Shown one piece after another: positions 8,208-16,925 of a stretch of DNA of 64,000 nt. Within the stretch, counting starts at the first letter, position 1. Each line of letters starts with the position of its first letter. The translations under genes and the position numbers were made by a program. Under the pieces are notes generated by a model. The model was not told the origin of the DNA. It searched no databases and saw only the letters and a list, made by a program, of their open reading frames with translations. The DNA comes from DATHAP01 sp963762865 (GTDB taxonomy: Bacteria > Actinomycetota > Actinomycetes > JACCUZ01): contig CAVXNC010000008.1 of NCBI GenBank assembly GCA_963762865.1, positions 1-64,000 on the forward strand, in the 5' to 3' direction.

Positions 8208-8907
8208 ATGAACGACAGCAAGGCGCTGCCCTGGCGGGGACGCCGGGCCAACGCGAAGACCATCCTGATGCTCCAGGCCGCCGAGCGGATCCTCGGCCAC
8301 CGGCTGGTGATCACCCAGGGGTCCTTCACCAGCCACGGTCCCGCAGAGCGCGAAGACCCACGACAAGGGCGGCGTGCTCGACCTGAGCGTGCACACGCCG
8401 GGGTCGTCGACTCGGAAGAAGGTCAAGGCTCTGCGCAAGGTCGGCTTCGTGGCCTGGCACCGGACACCGGACCAGTTCAACGATCCCAAGCCGCCGGAGC
8501 ACATCCACGCCGTTTCGCTCTTCGACACGAACCTGTCGGACGACGCGGCCGACCAGAAGGCGGGCTTCCTGGCCGACCCGCCGCGCAACGGGCTGGCCAG
8601 CGGCGCCCTCGACGACGGGCCGGACGTGCCGGTGCCTGACCAGCCGCGACTGGTCAAGCAGGTCGTGCGTCGCGCGGACATCGTCTTCGGGGCGACCAAC
8701 GAGTCGGTGGCCTTCCTGCAGGACGTCGTCGGCCTGCTCCCGGACGGGTTCTTCGGTCCGGTGACCAGGAACGTCATGAAGAACCTGCACGACTGGGGCG
8801 GCGCCGAGCCGATGAGCAAGGAGCTCTGCAAGCAGCTCTTCCGCCCGAGCGTCTTCAAGCGCGACCTGGTCGTCGGGGACGTGGCAGCACTTCCGGCGGT
8901 GGCCTGA
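8208..8907 (+). pseudogene. M15-like zinc peptidase (D,D-/L,D-carboxypeptidase fold), one frameshift
   Basis: ATG 8208 follows GGGGGAGG. The first frame gives MLQAAERILGHRLVITQGSF, the opening of an M15-like domain. Near 8340 the homology passes to the next frame with SAKTHDKGGVLDLSVH, the zinc motif of this fold (T-H-x2-GG-x2-D), followed by VGFVAWHRTP and a second zinc His in EHIHAV. The C-terminal 90 residues (VKQVVRRADIVFGATNESVA, LLPDGFFGPVTRNVM) may bind peptidoglycan. No signal peptide is visible. One extra base (or two missing) explains the break. If genuine, the gene is dead, because both zinc ligands are in the second frame without a good start. Convergent with the ABC permease across a perfect hairpin. 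Confidence 0.72.
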
Positions 8908-8912
8908 GACGT

Positions 8913-8959
8913 CGCTGCGGTCGGCGGCCGACTCCCGAAGTCGGCCGCCGACCGCAGCG
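8913..8959. terminator. Perfect 21-bp bidirectional terminator hairpin
   Basis: Bases 8913-8933 (CGCTGCGGTCGGCGGCCGACT without the last base reads CGCTGCGGTCGGCGGCCGAC) pair perfectly with 8939-8959 around a 5-nt loop, CCCGA. The M15-like remnant stops at 8907 and the permease stop codon begins at 8960 on the other strand, so the hairpin fills the whole convergent gap. There is no U-run on either side, common for actinobacterial terminators. Confidence 0.8.
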
Positions 8960-9811
8960 TCAGAGGTCCTTGCGCAGGAAGGACGTCGCCGCGAGACCCC
9001 AGATCATCGCCACCCACACCGCGGCCCAGGCGAGGTAGGTGAGGGTCAGCGGGGCGGCACTCAGGAACGGGAACGCCACGCCGTCCTCGGTGCCGAACTG
9101 GGCGAGCGCTGTGGGGTCCTGGAAGGCGTGCATCGCCCCGCGCCACAGGCCGTCGGTGGGCAGGGCGATCCGCGAGAGCGTGCCGACGCGCGCGATGCTC
9201 TCGTTGTCGAGCGACTCGCCGATGCCGCCCACGACGCCGGCGACCCAGGCGGCGCCGAAGAGGCCGACGGAGACGACGCCCGAGGCCATCGGTGAGATGA
9301 CGGTGGACAGCAGCAGGGCGAGGGTGAGCAGGACGGTGGTCTCCGCCGCGAGCAGCGCAAAGGCGGCCGCCGGGTCGGGCGGCCAGTAGTCGGCCGTCGC
9401 CCGGACGACCAGGCACTGGGCCAGCCCGGCGACGACGACGAAGCCGGTGCCGAAGACCACCAGGCCCAGCCACTTGCCCAGCAGGAAGGCCGACCGCCGG
9501 ACCGGCCGAGCCAGCACGGTCAGCGCGATGCCCGACTCGGTCTCGCCGGCCAGCGTCGGGCCGGCGAGGAACGCCGTGCCCAGGGCGGCGATCAGGCTGA
9601 AGCCGAACATCACCAGGTTGAGCAGGATGGAGGCGACCAGCCGGCTCTCGCCGCTGGTCATGGACTCCTCGGCCGCGAGTCTCGAGAAGCCCCAGCCGCT
9701 GAGACCGATCAGCACCACCGTGAGCCCGGCCAGAGCCAGCAGCACCCGGCGGCGCGACGCCTCGCGCAGGGTCAGCGCGGCGATCGTCAGGACGGTGCGC
9801 ACCGTGTTCAT
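8960..9811 (-). CDS. ABC-2 type transporter permease
   Basis: The 283-residue integral membrane protein has about six hydrophobic segments. The first follows a short cytoplasmic N-terminus (ALTLREASRRRVLLALAGLT) and the last ends at TSFLRKDL. The cytoplasmic loop between segments two and three has the ABC-2 pattern LAGPTLAGETESGIALTVLA followed by RPVRRSAFLLGKWLGL. Its ATG overlaps the stop of the ATPase gene by 4 nt (ATGA), so the pair forms one exporter, 2+2 in the membrane. It is the last gene of the sigma/anti-sigma operon. Substrate is unknown; such exporters move drugs, lipids or polysaccharides. Confidence 0.9.
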   Translation of the reverse strand: MNTVRTVLTIAALTLREASRRRVLLALAGLTVVLIGLSGWGFSRLAAEESMTSGESRLVASILLNLVMFGFSLIAALGTAFLAGPTLAGETESGIALTVLARPVRRSAFLLGKWLGLVVFGTGFVVVAGLAQCLVVRATADYWPPDPAAAFALLAAETTVLLTLALLLSTVISPMASGVVSVGLFGAAWVAGVVGGIGESLDNESIARVGTLSRIALPTDGLWRGAMHAFQDPTALAQFGTEDGVAFPFLSAAPLTLTYLAWAAVWVAMIWGLAATSFLRKDL

Positions 9812-10836
9812 CGGTCACCCTCCGGTCCCGGCCGCAGGATCCCGAGCAGCCGTTCCTCCAGGCTGATCCGCGCCGGCTCGACCGCGTGCACCCGCGCGCC
9901 CAGCCCGACCACGTCGCCGACCAGCTCGGGCACGAGTGACGTGGTGCTCTCGTGGGCGTCGTCGTCCACGTCGTCGACCGGCAGCAGCACGGTGAACCAG
10001 TCACCGACCCGCTCGACGCTGCCCGTCCTCGCGAGCCTCGCTTCGACCGCCGGTGAGACGTCTGTCAGGTGCATCCGGAGCTCGCGCTGGCCGAGCAGCT
10101 CGGCCAGGGTGCCCGAGGCGGCGACCCGCCCGTGGTCGAGGATCACCACCCGGTCGCAGACTCGCTCGACCTCGCCGATCAGGTGCGAGTTGAGGAGCAC
10201 GGCGACGCCCTGGGACCGGAGCTCCAGCACCAGGTCCCGTACGTCCGCCCGGCCGAGCGGGTCGAGCGCGCTGGTCGGCTCGTCGAGGATCACCAGCTCC
10301 GGCCGGGTCACCAGGGCGACCGCCAGGCCCAGGCGCTGCTGCATCCCCTTGGAGAACCCACCCACCCGGTCATGAGCGCGGTCGGCCAGCCCGACGAGGG
10401 ACAGCCGCTCGTGCTGCTCCGCCGCCGGCACGTCGATCCCCGTGAGCCGGACGTGCAGGGCGAGCACCTCGGCCGCGCTCAGCCACGGCTGGTACCGGAA
10501 GAGCTCCGGCAGGTAGCCGACGCGGGCGCGGGCGGCGGGCTCGGTCGCCGGCCGCCCGAGGAGCATGACCTCCCCGGCGTCCGGGTGGACCAGGCCGAGC
10601 AGCATCTTGATGACCGAGGTCTTGCCGGCCCCGTTGGGTCCGAGCAGCCCGACGACCTGGCCGCGGCCCACCTCGAGGGACACGTCGTCGACAGCCGCTC
10701 GCCGGCCGTACTTCTTGCGCAGCCCGGAGCACCAGACGGCGGGCGCCGCCGGCAGGCCGGCGACGAGGTCCCGCGCGGCACGGGTGGCCTCGTCCCCGAC
10801 GGGCGATCGGTCGTGGGTGGTGGGGTCGGCGGTCAC
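9808..10836 (-). CDS. ABC transporter ATP-binding protein
   Basis: A 342-residue ABC-2 family ATPase. Walker A is GLLGPNGAGKTSVIKML, the signature is FSKGMQQRLGLAVAL (a degenerate but common variant of LSGGQ), Walker B is LVILDEPTSALDP, and the H-loop is LLNSHLIGEVE. A C-terminal regulatory part of about 100 residues follows the core. GTG is the start codon. The gene begins 2 nt after the anti-sigma stop and overlaps the permease start by 4 nt, so transport and ECF regulation are co-transcribed. The Walker A region is preceded by about 40 extra N-terminal residues. Confidence 0.92.
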   Translation of the reverse strand: MTADPTTHDRSPVGDEATRAARDLVAGLPAAPAVWCSGLRKKYGRRAAVDDVSLEVGRGQVVGLLGPNGAGKTSVIKMLLGLVHPDAGEVMLLGRPATEPAARARVGYLPELFRYQPWLSAAEVLALHVRLTGIDVPAAEQHERLSLVGLADRAHDRVGGFSKGMQQRLGLAVALVTRPELVILDEPTSALDPLGRADVRDLVLELRSQGVAVLLNSHLIGEVERVCDRVVILDHGRVAASGTLAELLGQRELRMHLTDVSPAVEARLARTGSVERVGDWFTVLLPVDDVDDDAHESTTSLVPELVGDVVGLGARVHAVEPARISLEERLLGILRPGPEGDR

Positions 10837-10838
10837 GG

Positions 10839-11945
10839 TCAGCGAAGCTCCTTCGCGATCGACAGCACCTCATCGGTGTCCAGCGAGCCGGCCACGGCCG
10901 TCACCACACCGTCGTCCACCCACACGACCGCGGCAACCGCCCGGTCGCGCGTCTCCAGCACCGTCGCCGGCGCCCCGTTCACGACCGCGGTCGAGGTCTC
11001 GACCTCGTCGGACGGGACTGGCAGCGGCAGCGTCGAGCCGTCCGCGGCGAAGGTGCGCAGCTGGGCGGCGACGTCGTCCGGCAGACCGGGGAGGGACAGC
11101 AGGTAGTCGCGCACCGTCTCGAAGGGGACGCCGGAGGAGAAGGCCGTCGGAGCGACGGCGCGCCCCACGACAAGGGCAGGCACGCCCCCGGACGACCTCC
11201 ACACCGCGGCCAGACCGGGGCCGGCGTCCAGCCGCACGCGGCTGCCGTCGAGGCCCGGCGGGGGCGGGGGCAGCGTCTCGCCGGCCTCGGCGGCCGCTCG
11301 GGTGGCACGCTCGGACGAGAACGTGAAGGTGGCGCTGACCGGAGCACCCACCCGGTAGACCGGCTCGCCGGTGACGCCGCGCGGCAGGGTCGCCACGTCC
11401 GGCACCTCGAGACCCGTCTCTTCCGTGGCGGCCGACGCGTCGGCGACCTCGCGCGGGTCACCCCCGCCGGTCACCGTGACGTCCCCGTAGGCACTCAGGT
11501 CGGGCATCGCCACCAGGTCTGCGGCCTGCAGGCTGATCGGGGTGATCTTCTCGGTCCGGAAGATCTGCAGCCAGTCGTTGGCGGCCGCCGCGCCGGCACC
11601 AGCCACGACGACCGCGGCTGCCAGCACGGCAACAGCGGGGCGACGTACGAGATCACGGGCCCGTCCTGCGCGTGGCGCCCTCGCTCGCGTCGCCCTCGCG
11701 CCGGACGAATGCTGGGGTACGGGGCTGCCGGCGCCCGACGACAGCCGCTGCCAGGCGGCATCGACGTCGAGGCCCGCGCGACCCGGGACAGCCAGGGCCG
11801 CCCCGACCAGGGTGGCGTCCTCGCGCGCCGCGGCGAGGTCGGTGAGGCACTGCGGGCAGTCGGCGACGTGCCTGCGGTCGGGGTCGGACACTCCGGCGGG
11901 TTCGTCGAGCAGGCGGCGCAGCACGCCCTCAGTCGGATGACGCAT
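10839..11945 (-). CDS. Anti-sigma factor with zinc-binding N-terminus and extracytoplasmic domain
   Basis: The N-terminus has the anti-sigma zinc motif H-x3-C-x2-C (RRHVADCPQCL near residue 26) in a helical ASD-like domain. A transmembrane helix lies at about residues 103-120 (AVAVLAAAVVVAGAGAAAA). The outer 240 residues resemble DUF4367/MucB-like sensor domains, ending VDDGVVTAVAGSLDTDEVLS. At 368 residues it is long for the family, as expected when a sensor domain is attached. It overlaps the sigma gene by 17 nt and is followed 2 nt later by the ABC ATPase. The protein should hold the ECF sigma at the membrane until an outside signal arrives. The signal is unknown. Confidence 0.85.
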   Translation of the reverse strand: MRHPTEGVLRRLLDEPAGVSDPDRRHVADCPQCLTDLAAAREDATLVGAALAVPGRAGLDVDAAWQRLSSGAGSPVPQHSSGARATRARAPRAGRARDLVRRPAVAVLAAAVVVAGAGAAAANDWLQIFRTEKITPISLQAADLVAMPDLSAYGDVTVTGGGDPREVADASAATEETGLEVPDVATLPRGVTGEPVYRVGAPVSATFTFSSERATRAAAEAGETLPPPPPGLDGSRVRLDAGPGLAAVWRSSGGVPALVVGRAVAPTAFSSGVPFETVRDYLLSLPGLPDDVAAQLRTFAADGSTLPLPVPSDEVETSTAVVNGAPATVLETRDRAVAAVVWVDDGVVTAVAGSLDTDEVLSIAKELR

Positions 11946-12516
11946 GGCGGTTCAGCTCCTTGCGAAGGGCAGACTCGGCGCGTCGCACGGTGGTGCCGAC
12001 GCTCGTGGGGGACAGGTCGAGTGCGGTGGCGACGTCGGCATAGCTCAATCCGCTGTGCCGCAGCACGAGCGCCACCGACTGGGTGCGGGGCAACCGGGCG
12101 AGAGCGGCTCGGACGAGGGTGCGCTCCTCCGACGTCACCACGGCTTCGGCCACGTCGGGCGCCACCGTCTCGCGGGACGCCGCGACGAGCTCCTCCCGGG
12201 AGGCGCGCCGCCGGCCCGCCCGGACCAGGTTCAACGCGGTGTGGGCCGCCGCCACGGAGAGCCAGCCGCGGGCCTCCGCTGCCGGCACCGAGGAGCGCCC
12301 GAAGGAGAGGAAGACCTCCTGGGCGACGTCCTCGGCCTGGTCCCGTGAGCCCAGCACCCGTGCCGCCACCCCGACGACCAGGTGGTAGTCCCGCCGGAAG
12401 ACCTCGTGCAGGTCGTCGCGGACCGGTTCTTGGGCGGACCCCGACTCCGTCACCTGCTCCGTCCTCCCGTCCCGTCGCTCGGTGGCGGAGGATGCCGGGG
12501 AGGCCGTGAGTGCCAT
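11929..12516 (-). CDS. ECF-family RNA polymerase sigma factor
   Basis: Region 2 reads HEVFRRDYHLVVGVAARVLG and SRDQAEDVAQEVFLSFGRS; region 4 reads LPRTQSVALVLRHSGLSYAD and a recognition helix VGTTVRRAESALRKEL. I place the start at ATG 12516 (195 residues). A longer frame to 12597 would begin inside a strong hairpin that belongs to the upstream MMPL gene, so that extension is unlikely. The downstream anti-sigma and ABC exporter overlap or nearly touch it, giving a four-gene unit likely transcribed from its own sigma-dependent promoter. Confidence 0.88.
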   Translation of the reverse strand: MALTASPASSATERRDGRTEQVTESGSAQEPVRDDLHEVFRRDYHLVVGVAARVLGSRDQAEDVAQEVFLSFGRSSVPAAEARGWLSVAAAHTALNLVRAGRRRASREELVAASRETVAPDVAEAVVTSEERTLVRAALARLPRTQSVALVLRHSGLSYADVATALDLSPTSVGTTVRRAESALRKELNRHASSD

Positions 12517-12573
12517 CACGACGCCCGCCGGGGCAGCCCGTCCGCGCTGAACCAGGTCCATGTCCCGTAAGCA

Positions 12574-12624
12574 CCGCCGGGAGCAGAAATGTGACATCCG
12601 ACGTCACAAGTCTGCTCCCGGCGG
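12574..12624 (-). terminator. Long hairpin after the MMPL gene, 14-bp perfect stem
   Basis: CCGCCGGGAGCAGA (12574-12587) pairs exactly with TCTGCTCCCGGCGG (12611-12624). The 23-nt loop contains a second inverted repeat, TGTGAC/GTCACA. It lies 12 nt beyond the MMPL stop and upstream of the ECF sigma start, so it most likely terminates MMPL transcription. The inner TGTGAC/GTCACA could instead be a protein-binding site. Confidence 0.65.
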
Positions 12625-12636
12625 GGAGGACCGCTG

Positions 12637-14877
12637 TCAGTGCCCGGCGGGCAGCACCCGGTCCAGCCACTGTGGCAGCCACCAGTTGCGCCGGCCGAGC
12701 ACGGCCATCGCCGCAGGGAGCAGCACGGCGCGCACGATGGTGGCGTCGACCAGGACGGCGGCCGCGAGGCCGATCCCCAGCTGCTCGAACTCCAGCAGCG
12801 ACAGCGTGGCGAAGATGCTGAAGACGCCGATCATCACCGCCGCCGCACTGGTCACGACACCGGCCGACGACGTCACGCCGCGGGCGATCGCCGCTCGGGT
12901 CGGCTCGCCGAGCTCGTGCGCCTCCCGGACCCGGCTGACCACGAAGACGTGGTAGTCCATCGAGAGCCCGAAGAGGATCACGAAGAGGAAGAGCGGCAGC
13001 CAGTCGACGATGAAGCCGCTCTGCTGCACGCCGAGCAGGCCGGTCGCCAGGCCGTGCTGGAACACCAGCGTCAGCAGTCCGTAGGCGGCGCCGACCGAGA
13101 GCAGGTTGAGCGCGACCGCAGTGGCAGCGATGACGACCGACCGGAACGCGAGGACCAGCACGAGGAACGTCACGAGGAGAACGAAGGCGAAGACCTGTGG
13201 AAGATGCGACTTCAGGCTGGCCGTGAAGTCGCGTGACCCGGCGGCGTCACCGGTCACGGCGATCTCGGTGTCCGGCAGGTCGGCCCGGAGGGCGGGCACC
13301 AGGTCGTCGCGCAGCAGGTCCAGCGAGGAGGCGGCGCGGTCGCCGTTGAAGTCCCCGGTCATGGCCAGGTCGACGGTCGCCGTCGACCCGTCCGGTGCGA
13401 ACGCGACGGCGGAGTCACCCAGGTCGGCGAACTGTCCCGAGCCTTCGGCCGAACGCACCAGCGAGTGCAGCCCGGTGGTCACGGCGGAGCGGTCCAGCGG
13501 CTCCCCGTCCGCGTCCCAGACGGCGATCGTGTGGGTGAAGCCGGTCTGCGGGAAGGCGGCAGTCATGGCGTCGTACGTCCGGACCTCCGGGATCGAGCGC
13601 GGCAACGAGTCCGCGCCGGACTCGCCCAGCCGCATGCCCAGTGCGGGCACGGCGAGGGCGGTCAGTGCGGTGCCTGCCACCACCAGCGAGAGCACCGGCT
13701 TGGCGAGGACGCCGCGCATCACCAGCGGCCAGAAGCGCGTGTTTGAGGCGTGGCCCTCGCGGCGCAGCCGGTGGACCAGCGGGATCCGCGGCCGGTCGAC
13801 CTTGTCGCCGAGCAGCGACAGCACCGCGGGCAGCACGGTGAGCGATCCGAGCACCGCCACGGCGACGACCAGCATGGTCCCGATGGCCATCGAGCTGAAG
13901 ACCGAGCTGCCGGAGAGCAGCAGGCCCGCCATCGCCACGATGACGGCGATGCCGGAGACGACGACCGCACGGCCGCTGGTCGCCGCGGCGATGTCGATCG
14001 CCTCCCGGCGGCTGGCGCCGCGGGCGCGCTCCTCGCGGGTCCGCCGCACGTAGAAGAGGGAGTAGTCGACGCCGACCGCCATACCGATCAGCAGGATGAC
14101 GCTGTTGAGGGTGTCGCTGACCGGGAGCAGGTGCGACACCAGCCCGGCCAGCCCGATCGACGTGCCGACCGCGGACAGGGCGAGCAGCAGCGGGACACCG
14201 GCGGCGAAGAGCGCGCCGAAGGCGAGCAGCAGGATGCCGAGCGTCACCGGCAGGCTCAGGGTCTCGGCGCGCTGGAAGTCGCTCTCGACCACGTCACCGA
14301 TGGCGCGGTCGATCGACGTCCCACCGACCTGTGCGACCGTCACACCGGGGTGGCGTTCTGCCACGCCGGCAGTGGCCGCGACCACCGTGTCGATGCGTTC
14401 CGCGGCCAGGTCCTCGGCGGGCGTGCCGGTCAGGGAGTCGACGTCGAGGACCATCGGGAGAACGGCGGACCGTCCATCCGCGGACCGGACGACGTCGCCG
14501 ACCGATGCGACGGCCGGCAGCGGGTCGAGCGCCTGGCGCAGCTCCCCGGTCACGGCGCGCGTCTCGGCTCGTTCGAGCACCTGCCCCTTCGGTGCCTGGA
14601 TGAGGACGCGCTCGGTCAGGTCGGGCGGGAAGCCGGCCTGCTCGAGGTGCCGATCGGCACGCCCGGACTCACCGGCTCCGATCTCGCCGTCGGTGAGCGT
14701 CCGGGTGCCGGCGACCGAGCCGCCGACGACGGCGACGGCAACCAGCAGCAGCCAGAGGAGAAGGGCCGTCCAGCGGTGCCGGGTGCTCCAGCGAGCGAGT
14801 CGTTCGGCGGCGCTGCGGCGGGTCGTGGTGCCTGGTCCGGGTGCGGGCGATGCGGTGCGGTCTGCGAGGAGTGTCAT
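12637..14877 (-). CDS. MMPL/RND-family membrane transporter
   Basis: Starting at ATG 14877 (MTLLADRTASP) the product has 746 residues; a longer frame upstream has no coding pattern. It has the twelve-helix, two-half RND layout. Helix 1 (LLLWLLLVAVAVVGGSVAG) is followed by a large outer loop, then helices with the conserved acidic pattern GMAVGVDYSLFYVRRTREER. In the second half the matching motif is LFGLSMDYHVFVVSRVREAH. These GxxxDY motifs are the proton-relay hallmark of MMPL proteins, which export lipids, siderophores or drugs in actinobacteria. It is divergent from a sensor-kinase operon 170 bp away, which may regulate it. Confidence 0.92.
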   Translation of the reverse strand: MTLLADRTASPAPGPGTTTRRSAAERLARWSTRHRWTALLLWLLLVAVAVVGGSVAGTRTLTDGEIGAGESGRADRHLEQAGFPPDLTERVLIQAPKGQVLERAETRAVTGELRQALDPLPAVASVGDVVRSADGRSAVLPMVLDVDSLTGTPAEDLAAERIDTVVAATAGVAERHPGVTVAQVGGTSIDRAIGDVVESDFQRAETLSLPVTLGILLLAFGALFAAGVPLLLALSAVGTSIGLAGLVSHLLPVSDTLNSVILLIGMAVGVDYSLFYVRRTREERARGASRREAIDIAAATSGRAVVVSGIAVIVAMAGLLLSGSSVFSSMAIGTMLVVAVAVLGSLTVLPAVLSLLGDKVDRPRIPLVHRLRREGHASNTRFWPLVMRGVLAKPVLSLVVAGTALTALAVPALGMRLGESGADSLPRSIPEVRTYDAMTAAFPQTGFTHTIAVWDADGEPLDRSAVTTGLHSLVRSAEGSGQFADLGDSAVAFAPDGSTATVDLAMTGDFNGDRAASSLDLLRDDLVPALRADLPDTEIAVTGDAAGSRDFTASLKSHLPQVFAFVLLVTFLVLVLAFRSVVIAATAVALNLLSVGAAYGLLTLVFQHGLATGLLGVQQSGFIVDWLPLFLFVILFGLSMDYHVFVVSRVREAHELGEPTRAAIARGVTSSAGVVTSAAAVMIGVFSIFATLSLLEFEQLGIGLAAAVLVDATIVRAVLLPAAMAVLGRRNWWLPQWLDRVLPAGH

Positions 14878-15047
14878 GGCTCTCACCGTGCCGACGACGA
14901 CGGCCGACGTCTCTGCGGCCAGCGGCCGAACGGGGGTGGGGACAACCCCAGGGCGCGTCCGGGTGCCGCCCGGCTGCCGGAGGGCGCGGCGGATCTCTAG
15001 CGTTGGGGTTCCAGTCGGGACAGCCCCGGCCGACGAGAGGAGCCGAG

Positions 15048-16289
15048 ATGTCCGGGAGGTGGGTGACACGTCCGCTGCTCGAGCTCGCCTACCTCGTGAC
15101 CGGCCTCTTCGCCGGCATCCTCACCTTCACCGTGACGGTCACCATGCTCGCGCTCAGCGTGGGGCTGCTACCCGCCTTCCTGCTCGGGATCCCCGTCGCG
15201 GGCCTCGCGGTGCTCGTCGTGCACGGGCTCGCCACGATGGAGCGTCGCCGGGTGGCCGCCTTCCTCGACGTCGACCTGCCGGGCCGGCCGTTGCGGCCGG
15301 CGCCGGACCGCGGCTGGGTCCGGCGCATCTTCCTCCGCGTGCGGTCGGGCGAGTTCTGGAAGGAGGTCGCGCACGGCGTGCTGCTCCTCCCGCTGGGTGC
15401 GGTGTCGGCGAGCCTGGTCCTCGCCTTCTGGTCAGCAGCCGTGGCGGGCATCACCCTGCCGCTCTACGCCGACCGGCTCCCCGGCGACGACGCCGTCACC
15501 TGGCTGGACTGGTCGGACGCCCTGGAGACCTGGACCGGCTTCGCTGCCGGTGTGGCGTTCCTGCTGCTCGCGCGGCTGCTCAGTGCCGGGCTGGTGCTCG
15601 GTCACGTTGCGCTCTCCCGGTCGTTGCTGTCGCCGAGCAGCACCGAGGCGCTGCGGCTGCAGGTCACCGAGCTGCGGGAGACGCGGGCCCGCGTCGTGGA
15701 CGCCGCCGACTCCGAGCGGCGGCGGATCGAGCGCGACCTGCATGACGGCACCCAGCAGCACCTGGTCGCACTGGCGATGAACCTGGGGCGCGCGAAGGAG
15801 AAGCTCGACTCGGACCCCGACGCGGCGAAGGAGCTCGTCGCGCAGGCCCACCAGGAGGCCAAGGACTCCATCGCCGCGCTGCGCGAGGTGGTCCGTGGCG
15901 TGCACCCGGCCGTACTCACCGACCGGGGCCTCGACGCCGCGCTCTCCGCGCTCGCCGCCCGCTCGCCGGTGCCGGTGAGCCTCGACGTCGACGTGCCCCA
16001 GCGGGCGTCGCCGACCGTCGAGGCCATCGCCTACTTCGTCGTCAGCGAGGCGCTGACCAACGTCGCCAAGCACTCCGGTGCCAGCCGGGCCGCCGTCCAC
16101 GTCGAGCGTGCCGGCGACCGGCTGCTCGTCTCGGTGTCCGACGACGGCAAGGGCGGCGCCACCGAGGCTCCTGACGGCGGGCTCGCCGGGCTGCGGGACC
16201 GGGTGCGCGCCGTCGACGGGACCTTCCGACTGCACAGCTCGCCGACCGGCGGGACGACCGTGACCGTGGAGGTGCCGTGCGCGTCCTGA
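15048..16289 (+). CDS. Membrane sensor histidine kinase, HisKA_3 (Nar/Lia) type
   Basis: ATG 15048 lies after GAGAGGAGCCGAG. The first 190 residues hold about four membrane helices (LVTGLFAGILTFTVTVTMLA; LLPAFLLGIPVAGLAVLVVH; VLLLPLGAVSASLVLAFWSA; WTGFAAGVAFLLLARLLSAG). The dimerisation motif DSERRRIERDLHDGTQQHLV carries the phospho-acceptor His. The HATPase has SEALTNVAKHSGAS and a G-box GLAGLRDRVRAVDG. At 413 residues with no outer sensor domain, it likely senses something in the membrane, as LiaS-type kinases do. It overlaps the response regulator by 13 nt. Confidence 0.92.
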   Translation: MSGRWVTRPLLELAYLVTGLFAGILTFTVTVTMLALSVGLLPAFLLGIPVAGLAVLVVHGLATMERRRVAAFLDVDLPGRPLRPAPDRGWVRRIFLRVRSGEFWKEVAHGVLLLPLGAVSASLVLAFWSAAVAGITLPLYADRLPGDDAVTWLDWSDALETWTGFAAGVAFLLLARLLSAGLVLGHVALSRSLLSPSSTEALRLQVTELRETRARVVDAADSERRRIERDLHDGTQQHLVALAMNLGRAKEKLDSDPDAAKELVAQAHQEAKDSIAALREVVRGVHPAVLTDRGLDAALSALAARSPVPVSLDVDVPQRASPTVEAIAYFVVSEALTNVAKHSGASRAAVHVERAGDRLLVSVSDDGKGGATEAPDGGLAGLRDRVRAVDGTFRLHSSPTGGTTVTVEVPCAS

Positions 16290-16921
16290 TCGCCGAGGAC
16301 TCCGTGCTGCTGCGCGAAGGCCTTGTCCACCTGCTCACCGACGCCGGCATGGACGTCGTCGAGGCCGTCGACGACGCGGACGAGCTGCTGCGCGCCGTCG
16401 ACGAGCACCTGCCGGACATCTGCGTGGTCGACATCCGGATGCCACCGACGCACACCGACGAGGGCGTACGAGCGGCGCTGGTCATCCGCGCCCAGCACCC
16501 GGACGTCGGGGTGCTCATGCTGAGCCAGTGGGTGGAGGAGCGCTACGCCACCGACCTGATCGCGTCGGACACCCGCGGCTTCGGCTACCTGCTCAAGGAC
16601 CGGGTCGCCGACGTCCGCGAGTTCCTCGAGGCGGTCCGTCGGGTCGCCGACGGCGGCACCGCACTCGACCCGGAGGTCGTGTCCCAGCTGCTCGTGCGGA
16701 GCCGGCGCAAGGACCCGCTCGCCGGGCTGACTCCGCGCGAGACCGACGTGCTGCGGCTGATGGCCGAGGGACGCTCGAACACCGGGATCGCGACCGAGCT
16801 GGTGGTCACCGAGGGCGCGGTCGAGAAGCACGTCAGCTCGATCTTCGGCAAGCTCGGCCTGCCTCCCGCGGAGCAGGACCACCGCCGCGTGCTTGCCGTC
16901 CTGCGGTGGATCGGGGGATGA
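16277..16921 (+). CDS. NarL/LuxR-family response regulator
   Basis: A 214-residue two-domain regulator. The receiver starts MRVLIAEDSVLLREGLVHLL with the acidic pair and a phospho-acceptor Asp in ICVVDIRMPPTHTDEG. The switch Lys lies in GYLLKDRVADV. The C-terminal LuxR helix-turn-helix is LTPRETDVLRLMAEGRSNTG, then IATELVVTEGAVEKHVSSIF. It starts inside the end of the kinase gene, so the pair is one unit. The likely targets are this operon and the divergent MMPL exporter, by position only. Confidence 0.93.
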   Translation: MRVLIAEDSVLLREGLVHLLTDAGMDVVEAVDDADELLRAVDEHLPDICVVDIRMPPTHTDEGVRAALVIRAQHPDVGVLMLSQWVEERYATDLIASDTRGFGYLLKDRVADVREFLEAVRRVADGGTALDPEVVSQLLVRSRRKDPLAGLTPRETDVLRLMAEGRSNTGIATELVVTEGAVEKHVSSIFGKLGLPPAEQDHRRVLAVLRWIGG

Positions 16922-16925
16922 CTCG

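Noticed and set aside
11929..12597. Longer ECF sigma start at 12597
   Set aside because: It would start within the 14-bp hairpin after the MMPL gene. Region 2 is complete from 12516.
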